A DNA stretch of 64,000 nt from Linnemannia elongata (Eukaryota; Mortierellomycota; Mortierellomycetes; Mortierellales; Mortierellaceae), in assembly GCA_036320915.1 (NCBI GenBank), contig JAXBDG010000026.1, forward strand, positions 95,356 through 159,355, given 5' to 3'. The stretch's first letter is position 1; each line of letters begins with the position of its first letter. Below the pieces are notes generated by a model that made no database searches, was not told the origin of the DNA, and worked only from the letters and a program-made list of their open reading frames with translations. Positions 10,716 through 22,578 of this stretch are shown here, in pieces. A program made the translations under genes and the position numbers.

Positions 10716-13193
10716 TCACGTCCTCTGTAAGAATTCAAGAGTCGACCCCTTCGTGCCGGCATTTTGTTGCACTGGGATCTGCAATCCAGGTGATTTGCCA
10801 CCAGCTGCTGACTCCAGATCGATCTTCAGCACATACTGCCTCACACGCTGTATATCAGCAGGGACGGTACGGTAAACCTTCCCCTCAGAGGTCAAGTAGT
10901 CCTGCTTCTCGAAATCGGCATACACATGACTTGGGACGACAAAAATAAGCCGAAGTTCGCCAAGAGGAGATATCCACCGTGCTTGAAGGAGACTGCTGAT
11001 AAGCTTTGAGAGCGGTGGGCCTTTGACGGGGTGACTCTTGGATACCGTGATTTGGAATAGGTCTCTGGGAGCGAGCAGTAGATCGACACAGGGATAGTTG
11101 CAAATCTTTGGTATGCATAGTGTACCTGCCGGGACCGGAGTAATCTTGTCAAAATGCGTAACCTCTGGATTCCACGGGATATCCAAAGAAGCGAGGTCCC
11201 CAGTCAGGAGATCCCTGATTTCAAAGGTATGGCCACCTTCTCGGAAGGCACGGAGGACATATGCTTCGAACATAATACCGCTAGCGCTTCCGTTAGGTTC
11301 CGAGATGAGCCTCTCCAGCACTATCTTTTGAGCGTCCTGACTCAGTAAAGCGGCAACCTTCTCAGCGACGTATGTTGATGCCCATTCCAATCGAAAAGTT
11401 GCGATGATCATTCGTGGGCCAACGGTGAATCAGACGGCTACTGAAGTCGAGCGATTCTTTCGCTTGCGAGAAGTACTGCATCAGAGTCACCGGATCCTTG
11501 ACTGTCTTGAGGGCTTGTTCAAGACGCTCACATGCCGTAACCTTGGCGCTGTCAAGATCGTCGGGACTGAGTTTTAAACACCTACCAAGGAAATAGGTCA
11601 AAACGTAATAGAGCATCTATTAGTACAAACAGAAGTCAAGCTGGCGGTGTATTGAATACTCCCAAAAGTGAAGATGGTTCTCACAGAAAAGCGCAGTGGG
11701 TATGGCCCATAACATACCTTCATTGGCCATCGTAGGACATATCTCGGCACACCGCTATCTTGAGTAGAGCTCTTCTACCGCTTCCAAAGGAACCACCTCG
11801 AAGCTTGTAACCACTGGCCCAGCACTTCTGCAACTCTTCCAGATGCCATGGAGCCATGTAATAACGCCATGTTACCTCTTTTTCCACATCCTTAAACTGG
11901 CGGGCCTCGGAAAATAGGGTCTTTGGCGAAGCTGAAATGACGGTCTTGGCTCGACCGAGTATTGGGTCAGGAGAGCTGTCGACAAAATACCATGTGTCGG
12001 GTAGACTGAGAAAGGGTTTTAAAAGCCTCGATATTGCCGGATCGAACAGTAGAGCGCCCTCCAAAAACGTAGCATTCCGCGCTCTGTTTGGTGTGGAAAC
12101 GATAATCGGAGGGTTGTCATTGTCACTCTCGGCAAGAAGTCGGATGGCGAAGTACACTAGAAAGGCGATTTGCCTATCCCAGATGTACCTGTAACAATGA
12201 TATGCTTCTCAACCTCGTTTCCAGTGCACGGGCGATTGTTCTCAAACTTGTCGACGATTATGTCGTAAAGATCTTTGTAAGCCTCTCTGACATAAAGATC
12301 GCTTGTACCGACGACTGGAAGTAAGATGCCGCGAGGAGCCGATATCTTGTCCATGTCTTTGATGTTGGCGCCGTGCAACTCGAGGGCAGTGCGAGACAAT
12401 GAGCTAAAAATGTCATCTCCAGCAATATCCTGACCAATGGAAGCAAGCAATGAGACCCTCTCTTTCCTGCTTAGACGAGAGAGGTAAACTTGGTCATCCA
12501 CCCACAGCCTTCTCAGTGAGACCAGCCTCTTCAATTGCATCCTTCAGAGTGTGCGGACGATGGCCGCTTCCTGCTGGAAGAGGGTCCTGGTAAGAGAAAG
12601 GTGGCACAAGAGATGTACCAATCAAGAATATTAGCAACTTGTACAATGTCCGTGGATAATTGAATGAAAGCAAAGGGCTCCTTTAGACACAGCTGAAGAC
12701 AAATATTCACCTGCATCTTCCTCACGGTCTCTTTTCGCAACTATAGGAAATAAAAAAAAATAAAAAAAAGTAGGTAAATAACGCAAATGGAGATCACAAT
12801 AGAGTTATGCTGAGATGTTCATACGCAAGGCGTATTTGAAAGCAAAGCGCGTTTTGCATTACCTGGCAAGGGTCGCTGGACAATGACGTGAATCGTGTCT
12901 TCTGGCAAATCAGCATCAAAGACCATGGAGAGCTTGTTGGTCACCCTCAGTTTTTTTTTCACAGGCACAGAGTCGAGCAGAACAGGAAGGTCGTTGTCGT
13001 CGTCGTCATGAATTGAGACGCGCCATAGAGTGAGCTTGTCAGCATCAACATCCTGAAAGTCGTTGGTCTTCTTGGTCTTGATGAGCCCCTTGAGGTCGCC
13101 GATGGTCTTGGTTGACTCGATCTCAACAGGGAACGCGTTGGAGGTAGCCTCTCCATCAACGAGACAGAACAGAGTGAGGTGATTGTCGTTCAT
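10716..13193 (-). CDS. CRN-2: Crinkler-type effector (type A body), frame interrupted
   Basis: Same architecture as CRN-1: CRN header (exon 1, 12863-13193, open and 331 nt like CRN-4), basic linker exon (12711-12740), NTPase exon (11718-12586) and nuclease-like exon (10716-11581). The Walker A region and the QITVSK nuclease-like strand are visible. About eleven 1-bp gains or losses relative to CRN-1 fall between about 11396 and 12565 (e.g. an extra C in the basic linker, a lost C at the Walker A region, an extra A near 11396), with almost no substitutions. The coding frame is therefore broken as written, while the two copies are otherwise the same. This clustering looks like an unpolished consensus stretch; a real pseudogene cannot be excluded. 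Confidence 0.8.
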
Positions 13194-13592
13194 GGCGTAG
13201 AATAAACTGAAAAATGACAGAGAGAGATGGCAAGGGCTGTAAAGAAGGCAGAATGAAAGGAAAACAAGAGAAAAGAAAGATGTGGAAAGAAAGAAAAAAG
13301 AAGGCGAGGGATAAAAAAAAAAGGAAGTGGTGACGAAGGCGATGAAGGCGTGAGAATGGTGGCAAAGGAAAAGAATGGGAGGTGTGAGAAAGTTGGCAAA
13401 GGCGCTGAAGAAAAGGCGGGAGCGTAGTAAAGAAAGGAATAGTAAAGGTAGAGAAGGCAAAACTATGAGGGCACGGGAGTGGTAAGCTAAGACTATGCAT
13501 CATGAAATATAATGATGACATCATCATTATATGTCACATGACGTTAGAAAGGGGAGATTTTTTGGGGGTATTTCCATGCTATCCTTCCGTCA
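13194..13592 (-). promoter_or_regulatory. CRN-2 upstream region, cut by LINE
   Basis: Pyrimidine-rich leader on the minus strand, then a perfect 12-bp-arm inverted repeat at 13507-13532 (ATATAATGATGA, CA, reverse complement). The unit sequence stops after CCTTCCGTCA at 13592, where the LINE begins. Confidence 0.6.
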
Positions 13593-15280
13593 CAAAGTGG
13601 CATGGTCCAAGGCAGAGCAAGGGTATCCCCAAAGGTTCTCTTTGGGAGCAGATATACCAGCCAGCTGAATACGTCGAAGCAGGATGGTATGACCACCTGT
13701 TAGATGTGCCAAGTGACGCTGAGATAGAACGAGCAGTGAGCGCTGCACCTTCTGGTAAAGCAGCAGGGGCATCAAAGGTAACAAAAGAACTGTTGATACA
13801 TATGGGGGAAATGGCAACACGTCTCTTTTACGGGATAGTGAAAGCTTGTGTCCAATACCAAAAGATACCCCTGCAGTGGACGGAAGGGGTGATCTTCTGC
13901 CTCTCCAAGACCAACCCATGGACGGGAAGCCTTGCCGACGTTCGACCGATCACACTCCTGGAACATGGGCGAAAAATTCTATTTTCGATCCTGACAGAAC
14001 GCCTCTCAACTACCATGCTGGAACACAATATTCTAAAAGGAGCCAACTTCTCGGTATTAAAGAGGACATCAACAGCAGATCCCATCCACGCTCTTAATGC
14101 CGTCATGGAGGCCGCGCGACAACACAAGAAGGAGGTCTGGGTCTTACTCCAGGATATGCGTCGGTGCTACGATTCGGTCAACTGCCATGAGGGGGGGATG
14201 CTAGCCCTGGCCCTCCAACGCTTGAAGGTGCCAGAAAGCTTTCAGAACCTGCTGTTGTTTATTACCAAGAACAAAAGCAACCGAGTGATTACCAGTTATG
14301 GATTGACCGACAAGTACAAACCGATGTGCGGTCTAGACCAAGGCGGCGTGGAATGTCCACTCCTGTGGAGGATAGCATACGACCCCCTACTGTGTGCCAT
14401 CGACTCATTGGAATGGGGTACACAATGTCGACACCGCCGGCCCCGGGAAAGGCGCCACCCATGGTTTCGGACTTGGCCTTCGTGGACGATACCAGCCTCG
14501 TGGGACCAGGACACACAGAACTCACAAGGATGACCGACGTCGGCACGGGAGTTCTTTGGGATGCACGGCATCGAGATCAACGGCAAGAAAACAGAATTAC
14601 TAGCAATCAACCCAACACACATCGACAACATCAACTATGGAGGAAGTTCGATTCAGCCACAGGTGGCAAGCAAAGCGTCGAGAGTCCTAGGGGTGTGGCT
14701 TGCAGCGGATGGATCGGCCAAAACAACAGCTGCTATGGCAATGGAGGAAACGGAGACGGTATGCGAGATCCTGCTCAGGAAATCGGTCACCGATAAACAG
14801 TGTATTTATATCATCAACGCGGTTTCTTATCCCAAGGCTGCTCTACCGGATGACAGCGCAGATCCCAACATGGACAGTCATAGAACGCATCTCCAAGAAA
14901 TACAGGACGGTCGTGCGACAAAAACTCGGTTTACCCAGCTCAACACCAGCCAGTATATTGCACCACACAAGGCTGTACGGACTACGGGACCTCAAGGACG
15001 CTCTCGCCGAACAACACGTCAGCACATTGCATCTGAGAAGCACCCAGAAAGGGCTCATAGGAGACCTAACCCATTGCCGACTTCAAGACCTGCAAAGGGC
15101 GGCAAGACTGCGGGAATCCCCACTTTCCAATCCGGCCATCGCCAGCAAGTACACCCAACATAACCTCATCGCCAGAGTGTGCCAGCTAATGGTGGAACGA
15201 GACGTCAATCTATGCGATTGTGAGCGCAAAGGAGGGCGAACGAGTGCTGTTGTCAAAGGTACTGACACCTGAGATATACG
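13593..15280 (+). pseudogene. LINE reverse transcriptase region, frameshifted
   Basis: RT fingers/palm signatures appear in order: an ELLIHMGE region, RPITLLEHGRKIL, LLQDMRRCYDSV (first catalytic Asp), GLDQGG, then AFVDDTSLV (the F-x-DD box) near 14475. The frame changes near 14400, again near 14545 and again near 14830, each time resuming with RT/thumb-like sequence, so several small indels break the ORF. It would encode the polymerase of the retrotransposon; as written it cannot make a full protein. No endonuclease precedes it. Confidence 0.88.
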
Positions 15281-16257
15281 TGAAGCACAGCAAGTGGATG
15301 GAGAGGGACAAGGTCTTTTACCTGGAGGATATAATCAACGAGGATCGGAGTCACACCAGACCGTGGAAAGAAGTTGCGCGTACACATGGGATCAAAGGAG
15401 ACAGAGTATGGTTTGCAGCGGTGTGTCAGGCCTTTTCAGAGTTCCCGCAGATCGAGATGAATCGTGTGGGGGAGCGCGAGGAGGAGAACCAGGGGCACGC
15501 TTGCGAAACACAGGAAGATGCCGAGGAGGAAGAGGTCGTCTTGTGGGAGTTCGGAAGCGAAGATGAGGAGGAGCCGCCGATGGAACAACAACAACAAAAT
15601 CAACAAGAAAAAGACAACAACAGAGAAAAGAACGGAAAAAGAAAAGAAGACGGCAGCGATCAAGAGGTGATAAGAGGTAGGGAAAGGGCGGTTGCGATAA
15701 GCGACGACAGCCACGGTCCATTTGAGCATCGCTGTCGAAGCCAAGAAAAAGAACAAGAACGAGAACAAGAAAAAGAAAAAGAAAAAGAAAAAGAAAAAGA
15801 AAAGGACCTACAAGAGGGTATTTTGGGTTCGGTTTCTTCCTCGTCACTTTCAGATTTGAATTCCCCTTTCTTAATTTCTTCACCCCTTACTTTTTGTATG
15901 CCCAATATATTCTTTCCCACTCACAACTCGTCAGCACAATCCGAACACACACAACCCTCCCTTTTTGTTTCTTCACAGTCAACCCAACCCCCAATTGTAG
16001 ATTTAGATTCCCCCTCTTTTTCTTCTTCCTTCTCTTTTTCGTCACCCCTTTCACTGCCAGCAACACAACCAACCACACAACCAGCAACACAACCAACCAC
16101 ACAAAACAGAACACCAGAAACAACACGCACCATCGACTTACTACAGCAAACGCCAGAAAAACCCAGAATCCCATGGACCCCACCCAAGGCGACAGGAGAC
16201 AAAGCAGTGGACAGGGCGAACTTGAGGGCGTTCAGGGAGACGCAATCAGATTATTGA
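15220..16257 (+). pseudogene. LINE linker ORF with low-complexity acidic and EK-repeat tract
   Basis: Open frame between the RT and RNase H parts. Its start continues the post-RT region (WMERDKVFYLEDII). It then turns into an E/Q/N-rich stretch, a (GAAAAA)n hexanucleotide run at about 15767-15803 coding alternating Glu-Lys, and a Ser/Thr/Pro-rich tail. No domain is recognised. It ends at a stop at 16255-16257, after which another frame continues toward RNase H. Confidence 0.6.
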
Positions 16258-16578
16258 CCGTCACACAAAGATTCGACGAGAGAAGGAGGTCAGAGACAAA
16301 TTCAGACAACAGGCAGCAAAGGAGGCCGCAGAGGAGGAGAAGCGTCGAAAGAAGACCGAGAAACAGGCTGAGCTAGACAGGCGGAGACAGGAGCTAGAGC
16401 GAGCGCTCCCGCCCAAGCGGAGACTAATGCGCGCGGTAAAGGCTCGGCTAAAGGAAGTGGAGGCGGAGGCTTACCCGCTGCTCATTGCCATCAAGGAACG
16501 GATACAACATCATACGGCAAGCAATACACCGAAACACAGCTACAACCACATTAACATGGACGAGGCCACACAACGGCC

Positions 16579-18152
16579 ATGGAGGAACAGAGGAAACACA
16601 CACAGCCAGGAGTACGATATATTTATTCGGACGGATCAATGGTCAACCTTGGGATGGCCAAGTGCTCGATGGCTTTCGCGGTGGCAGGAGAACAGCAACC
16701 GGTCATACAAGGAACAGTCAAAGGATTCGCATCATCCATCAAGCCTGAACTCATGGGGCTCATAGCAGGCATCATCGCGACACCACAAGACCAGGACGTG
16801 TGCATCCGATCCGACAATCAAAAGGTGGTCAAGATGTTCAATGACATTGTCGTCAACAGGAGGAGAGCGTCGGTGAGGGCCAAACTGAGGTGCGATTACG
16901 CGGTGGAATGGGCAATAGTAGCGCGGATATGCAGCGAGCGGACAGGATCCACAACCGTCGAATGGGTCAAGGGACATCGCGGCGACAAGTGGAATGAGGC
17001 AGCAGACAAAGCGGCCAAGGAGGCCCAGGCGTTGGTAGGAAAAGAGTGGGAGGTCAGAGCGGAGGATCAGGACGACCTGCGTTACACAGCAAGAATGGCC
17101 GGCACTACACTCGAGATCGATACCAGACAGGCCCTGAAGATGCAGACAACCAGACGGTGGCACCAGACATGGAGATCACTCAAGAGGCACAAGAGGTCGA
17201 TCCAGGACTATGAAGGCACAGACTGGCTCGGTACTCTTGCTATTATCCACAACAACAAACCAGTACACACATTCTTCAGTTCGCAGCAGGACACACGACT
17301 ACGCAGCCACAGGATAAAGAAAATCCATGGCATGCTACCAACAATGGACGCCCTTCATGCCCGACGACCAGACCTGTACAAAAACGATCAGTGCCGACAG
17401 TGTCATGCGACGACGGAGGACAATGAGCACGTATGGTTATGCCCAGAGAGCAAGGAGGCCCACGATGAAATCTGGAAGGACGGACTCGGGAGGATCGACT
17501 TCTGGGGAGAGATTGCCACGAAACACTACAACAGAGAGAGGAAGAAGAGAAGGAAGGAGGGAGAAACAGAGCCCAAGGAGATCGGGTGGGTAGCGACGAG
17601 CGTCAGAGCATGCAAAGCGGCACTGAGGAGGATCATCCAATGGCCAAGCACGGAGGACCGTAATGAAGGATACACGGCGATGAGAAGTGGACGGTCAGCC
17701 ACATACTCAGAGGACTCGTACCCAAGGCTCTTGCCACGGAGTGGGCCAAAGTCTTCAAGGAGATGCCCAAGAGCGTTGCCGAACACGTCAGCCGACTATT
17801 CTGCAAGTACATCGAGAAGGAGGGCCGAGAAAAAATATGGAAACCGCGATGCGAGAGAACCGTCGAATGGGAGAAACAGCAGGGTATCACAGAAAGACGG
17901 AAGCACAAACCCCCGGAGGAGCGGCCCAGGTCCCAATGGCAACAAATATATGGACGGAAACCCCGAGCGAATGAATGCGAGTGCGGGCGGCCTCTGGCGG
18001 AGCACGAGGAGGGACGATGCCCTGGCGTTCAGAATGATACACATGCAGCCGACCGAGCGGTGATCGAGGCCTTACTAGGCCGGAGGAGAATGGATATTAT
18101 GGAAAAAAGAGGAGCGATGACAGTTAAAGAGTTCGAGACGGAAGACACCTAG
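16579..18152 (+). pseudogene. LINE RNase H and C-terminal zinc motif, frameshifted near 17.7 kb
   Basis: RNase H1-type core: YIYSDGSM (first Asp), PELMGLIAGI (Glu), IRSDNQKVV (Asp) and EWVKGHRGDKWNEAADKAAK (final Asp). It is followed by CRQCHATTEDNEHVWLC, a C-x2-C-x7-H-x4-C zinc motif common at LINE C-termini. Near 17700-17760 the reading frame moves to another frame, which ends at 18152. All four RNase H acidic residues survive, so the element is not very old despite the frame breaks. Confidence 0.85.
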
Positions 18153-18364
18153 TCTTACCCCTTGAACCGCCCCCGAAGGGCAGCAAGGGTCATCCGGAGG
18201 TATGCGCAGGTGCGCCTGGCGCAGATTACGGATTGTGTTTCCTCGGTTTTGCGCAGTACACTTTATCTATTCTGCTTTGCTATAACGACGTAGAATACCG
18301 TGCTCGCATGAGCTACACTTAGACTTCCGTTTTCGGATTAAAACTTTGACGTTCCAAAAAAAAA

Positions 18365-18797
18365 TTATCTACCGCCCGCATAAAGTGGGACGTGTGGGTC
18401 TGTGTGAGAAAAAGGACAGGTGTGCAGGTTAGTGATCGAGTTTCGATGTGATCTTGTTTAGTCAAAAAAGAGCTATACCACCCTCTAACTGGCGCTGCCC
18501 TCGTTTTGTATCGTGGTTAGACAAGGGCCACAATAATTGTTTCGTTGCCTTTCTTTACTGTGTACTACACAGTGCATGCTTGTCCGGCAAACACAACTGC
18601 TCTCAATTACTTTCTTTCATAAAAGAACACACATCGCAAAGTAGTGGAAGTCATTGGTGAGGTAGGCCGCAAAATGTGTGTGTATTTAGTATGTGGATGT
18701 ATTATTACACCTTGATGTATACTATCTTATCCAGCGCATTAAGGTAAAAAATAGAAGCTTGCTCTCTCTCCGGCTGTCTCTCTTTCTCTCGCTCCCT
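18365..18797. other. Diverged spacer after the LINE
   Basis: No gene. The last ~130 bp (about 18670-18797) can be aligned by eye with the normal FMO-3'-side spacer (about 6840-6967), with many substitutions (e.g. TATCCAGCGCATTAAGG against TGTCCAGCGGATTAGGG), whereas spacers of units 1, 3 and 4 are near-identical to one another. This is an older spacer allele. Confidence 0.7.
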
Positions 18798-20871
18798 TTA
18801 TACAACTTGAGTTGTTTTCGATGGTTCAGTCTCCTCAGGAGCCTTGATAGACAAACTAGGCTGAGGAGCAGTCTTAATAGTACCCTTGTCCTCAGCTGCT
18901 GGCAAAAAGGCAGCCTGGGGACGATTGGTGAACTGGCGACGCTCAAACTTCCGCACGACCCATGCAGGCATATTCTTCACAATATACCGGGTGGCCTTGG
19001 ACGAGACAGACTATTATGTACAATAGGGAGGGGACCGGGACAACATCAATAACAGAATCAATCGCTGGTCGTTGGGCCTAAATATTGCAAAATGTGATAA
19101 AAAGCGAGAAGGCCATCTCTTACCTGACCCGCCATGGTCCTAAAGGCCTTGCTATTTTCGAATGCCTTCTCAACCCAATCGATGCGCTCCTCTTGGTAGG
19201 CCTTGAATGCATCTTCAATCTCCTCCGCGATAGGATGGAAGGGGAGTCCGTTGATGCGGTTCGCCAATGCTATGGCATCATGCATGGCGTTGGCAGCACC
19301 CACACCTCCAGCAGGATTGAACTAAGACACAGTGCAAAAGAGAGTATGATAAGTACGCACAATAGTTTACAGTACTGTAGCAATATGCTTACTCATTTCA
19401 CAACATCATTCGTTGGCTCTACCTTATGGCATGCTAAAATGCAAAATCCATAGAAAAAGTGTATAATCGGAGAACCGGGCGGAAAAGGTTAGGCACGATG
19501 AAGAAACATGCATATTTGGTGGATACTTGCAAGTATGTGCAAATTCAAACAGAAAAATGAACATACCATCACCGATGAGAACTGTACGACAGTCGTACCA
19601 GGTCTTGAAGACTTTCTCCTCCAGCATGACCTTGGAGATCAACCCCTTAGGAGAGCGGTCGATCAAGTCTTGAAGAGTGAGGATCTTGTCGCCTCCACTG
19701 ATAATAGGAAAATCCTTAACTTGCTCGCACATCGCCGCAGCAGCCTCAGGTCCCCACTCTGAGTTACGAAAAGCGTCATTGTCTTTACTGGTTTCCTCAT
19801 CAAGGAAGAGAATAGCACCCCAACACACAGTATTCTGGACTGTTGTTTGCTGTGGACCACTAGCATGAACAATAAAACATAGATGTAGGGGTTAGGGTGG
19901 AGAGGCGAAAAAAGTAGGAGCCGGTTGGACCTATCCAAAAAAAATCAGTACCTACCGTGTACATCTTGTCAGTTGCGATAAAGTTGCGGAACTGAGAATT
20001 CTTGATTGCCAGATCAGGGAACTCTTCGGGAGAAAGAGGTCGAGTTTGGCCAACAAGGCGGACTGTGCTGAAGGGAAGTGGGAGTGCATCAGATGCTGGG
20101 AGCTTGTTCGTCTTCTTCAGCTTTTCGTACAGTCCTTGGCGAACAGCACTGTAGGCTCCATCAGCTCCGACGAGGATGTCGCCTTCAGCTTCGCTTTTAT
20201 CGCTGAAGCGAATAAGGACGCCGTTGCCGCCTTGGTCCATGGAGAGAACCTTCTTTCCCAAGTGAACGCGCTCTTTTGAATCTGGCGGAGAAGCAAATCA
20301 TAAATCTGAGGTCGAGAAACAATGTATCCGTTGGCACCATACCTATTAGGGTAGACGAGAGATGTATGTTAGTTTCTAATTGGCAAGGCGTTCTTTGTTC
20401 AAGAAGAGCGAATCAAAAAGGCACCGTTATCTTACAGTTCGTCGTGCCCCTCGAAATCCACTGAGAATTCGAGCTCTCTATTCTCGTTACACATCTTGAT
20501 CGCAGAGACGTATTTGCCCAGGGCGAGAAACTCTTCATAAATCCCGCACTGCTTAAAGAGGTTGGCGGTGGTGCAGTTGAAGTACATCGCCGACCCTATA
20601 GCACAAAAAGAGTGTGGGTTAGATGATGGACGTTCTTCTGAGACAAATAGAGTTATCAGTGATCAATCAATAGAGTAATCCATGAACAGGGTGTTACCAA
20701 GGGGCTTGATTTCAGCGGCACGCTCATAGATCTCGAAGGGGATATCGGCCTTGTGAAGAAGCATGCAAGGGTCAGACCTGCCAGACCTGCGCCAACGATG
20801 AGGACCTTGGGCCGTTTGGCATACATAATAGAACGGTCATGCTTAAAGGTGACGGCGGGGTTGATCTCCAT
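18798..20871 (-). CDS. FMO-3: FAD-dependent monooxygenase, frame interrupted by 1-bp indels
   Basis: Copy of FMO-2 with the same seven exons and the same FAD motifs. Three single-base changes break the frame as written: a missing C near 20766 in exon 1, just after the GxGxxG helix; a missing G near 20278 in exon 3; and an extra T near 19847 in exon 4. All are in short homopolymers, and the surrounding sequence is essentially identical to FMO-2 and FMO-4. It follows CRN-3 on the same strand. Either a very recent pseudogene or consensus error. Confidence 0.82.
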
Positions 20872-22578
20872 GGTGATGACGTTTTACTTTCCTGATCTGA
20901 AGCGGCGAGATGAGAGAATGAAGGATGCCGGGAGGGAGAGTCGATGTCGTGTGGTGGGGATGATGAGCGATGGGAATGGAGAAAAAAGTAGATCAAGGAA
21001 AAAAAATGATCAACGGGGAAGAGAGATGCGGAAGGGCAAAGAAGTGGGCGTCGAGGAAAGAGGTACATAGGGAGGGAGAGCAAGTAGTCTCTCATGTCGC
21101 ACAACGGATAGAGATGCAAAATAAAACAAACAGAGCAAAGGAGCATGGGCAAATAGACTTTTCCTACTGTGGGACAACATAGAGTAGGGGGTGGGGCATC
21201 GACTGTGCGACGAGCTGGCTTGGTTAACCATATGAATGGTAAACGACATATTACACGAGTGCATGCGACACCAATGCTCCGGCCAGCACTCAGAGATGGA
21301 TGCCTGTCTACACACCTTCCTTTGAGCAATGACTATGATACAATACAACGAATATATTAGCAACGTATAAGGTTGTTTATGTGTGTGTGTATGTTGGAAA
21401 TTGAAGCCGCTGGCTGAATCTGGGTGGTTGGGTGAATGGCAACTCTATACATTCAACTGTGATATAGATGTCGTGTGGCGTGTCTGTCATTTGGTGGCCG
21501 CATTGCTCTCAATCCTTTTGCTTCTCTGAGCGCTCCGGTAAGACAGGCAAGAGGTCTGAAAATTTAGCAATCAGATAATTAGTTGAAAAATTCTTTGGTG
21601 TCTGGAGGTGCGCGCTGTGTGTCCCGGCCACCTTCGCTTTTGTGGTAATCTTGGGGGGTGCTCCTCGAGTGCCCGTGTCTGTATTGCATAATGCCCTTCG
21701 GGTGCCCGTGCCGTCTCTTGGCGTCAACACTGCAGTCCCGTTAGCTGAGGGGAAGTTATCTGAGGGAAGGGGGAGAAGATAGGGGAGCGTCTGCTGCTGT
21801 TTTTCATTTCGATGGTCTCTCTTACCGTCTTGATTTTTTCGACGACGGGCCCGTGTGCTCTTGGCTGTTCTTGTGCACATACCAACGCCCGCTGTCTGTC
21901 TCCAGTTTTGACAGCCTCTCTTGTGCCTTAACATTTTCGGGGGCGTCCTTAAGCATGAAAGGAGGCTAACGAGAGGATAAAGAGGCGGCCTGTGCGAAAA
22001 AAAACACGTCAATATTCATGTATCTTTAGCATGCAAACGAACCTTTCAGCTGGCAGGTCAAATTCGTTCGAACCGTACTAGAATGGTACCCGCGCGGAGG
22101 AAGTTGAAAAATAAAGGAGAGGAGAACGGAAGGTCTTCATTCGCCCAACACAGTACTTGGCGTCCAATGCAGTACAGTTATAGTACAATGCAGTGGTAGA
22201 GAACAAAATACAGTTGACCAAAGAAAAGCAAGCAAGCTTTCTTGAAGCGCAAAGACGGAGAATACTCTCGAGCCAACCAACGGTTGATTAATTGATCAGT
22301 AGTTGTTGACAGCGCTGTCGATTTCCTTTACAGTAGCAACGGAGGTGACTTTTTGGTCATTGGCGATTGTTTCCCCGAACCCTGGAGCACTTGGAATGGG
22401 AAGGAGAAAAGGTACTATTCTAGGTCAATAGAGTAAAGATGCCAGAGCTGTAAGCTCGTCTTTTGTCGCTGTAAGAGATTCGAAATTGCCACGTTAAGCA
22501 CAACTCTCAAGTGGTCGAAGTCAGGTATGGGTCAGTAAGATTTTATTTTCACGTCCTCTGTAAGAATTCAAGAGTTGA

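Larger units (their letters stand above)
13593..18364 (+). mobile_element. Non-LTR (LINE-type) retrotransposon, 5'-truncated, decayed
   Basis: A 4.77-kb element with reverse transcriptase, RNase H and a CCHC-like zinc motif, ending in TTCC plus about nine A. The 3' ~190 bp match the LINE fragment in unit 1. No endonuclease domain is present: the sequence opens directly in the RT region, so the 5' part is missing. No direct repeat brackets it. The left flank is the normal module spacer, whereas the right flank is a diverged spacer version, so the junction was made by recombination or deletion and not by a clean insertion. Confidence 0.92.
6968..18797. repeat. Tandem CRN+FMO module, unit 2 (with LINE)
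   Basis: Second copy, aligned to unit 1 with an offset of 7438 bp at its left part. It is expanded by the LINE at 13593-18364. The segment after the LINE (18365-18797) is homologous to the normal spacer but clearly diverged, so the unit's right boundary is a recombination junction and not a simple copy. Confidence 0.93.

Noticed and set aside
15392..16202. Long minus-strand frames over the LINE linker
   Set aside because: Antisense of low-complexity Glu/Lys and Ser/Thr-rich coding sequence.
13593..18400. Target-site duplication around the long LINE
   Set aside because: The base run after its A tail does not match the left flank; the right flank is a diverged spacer.
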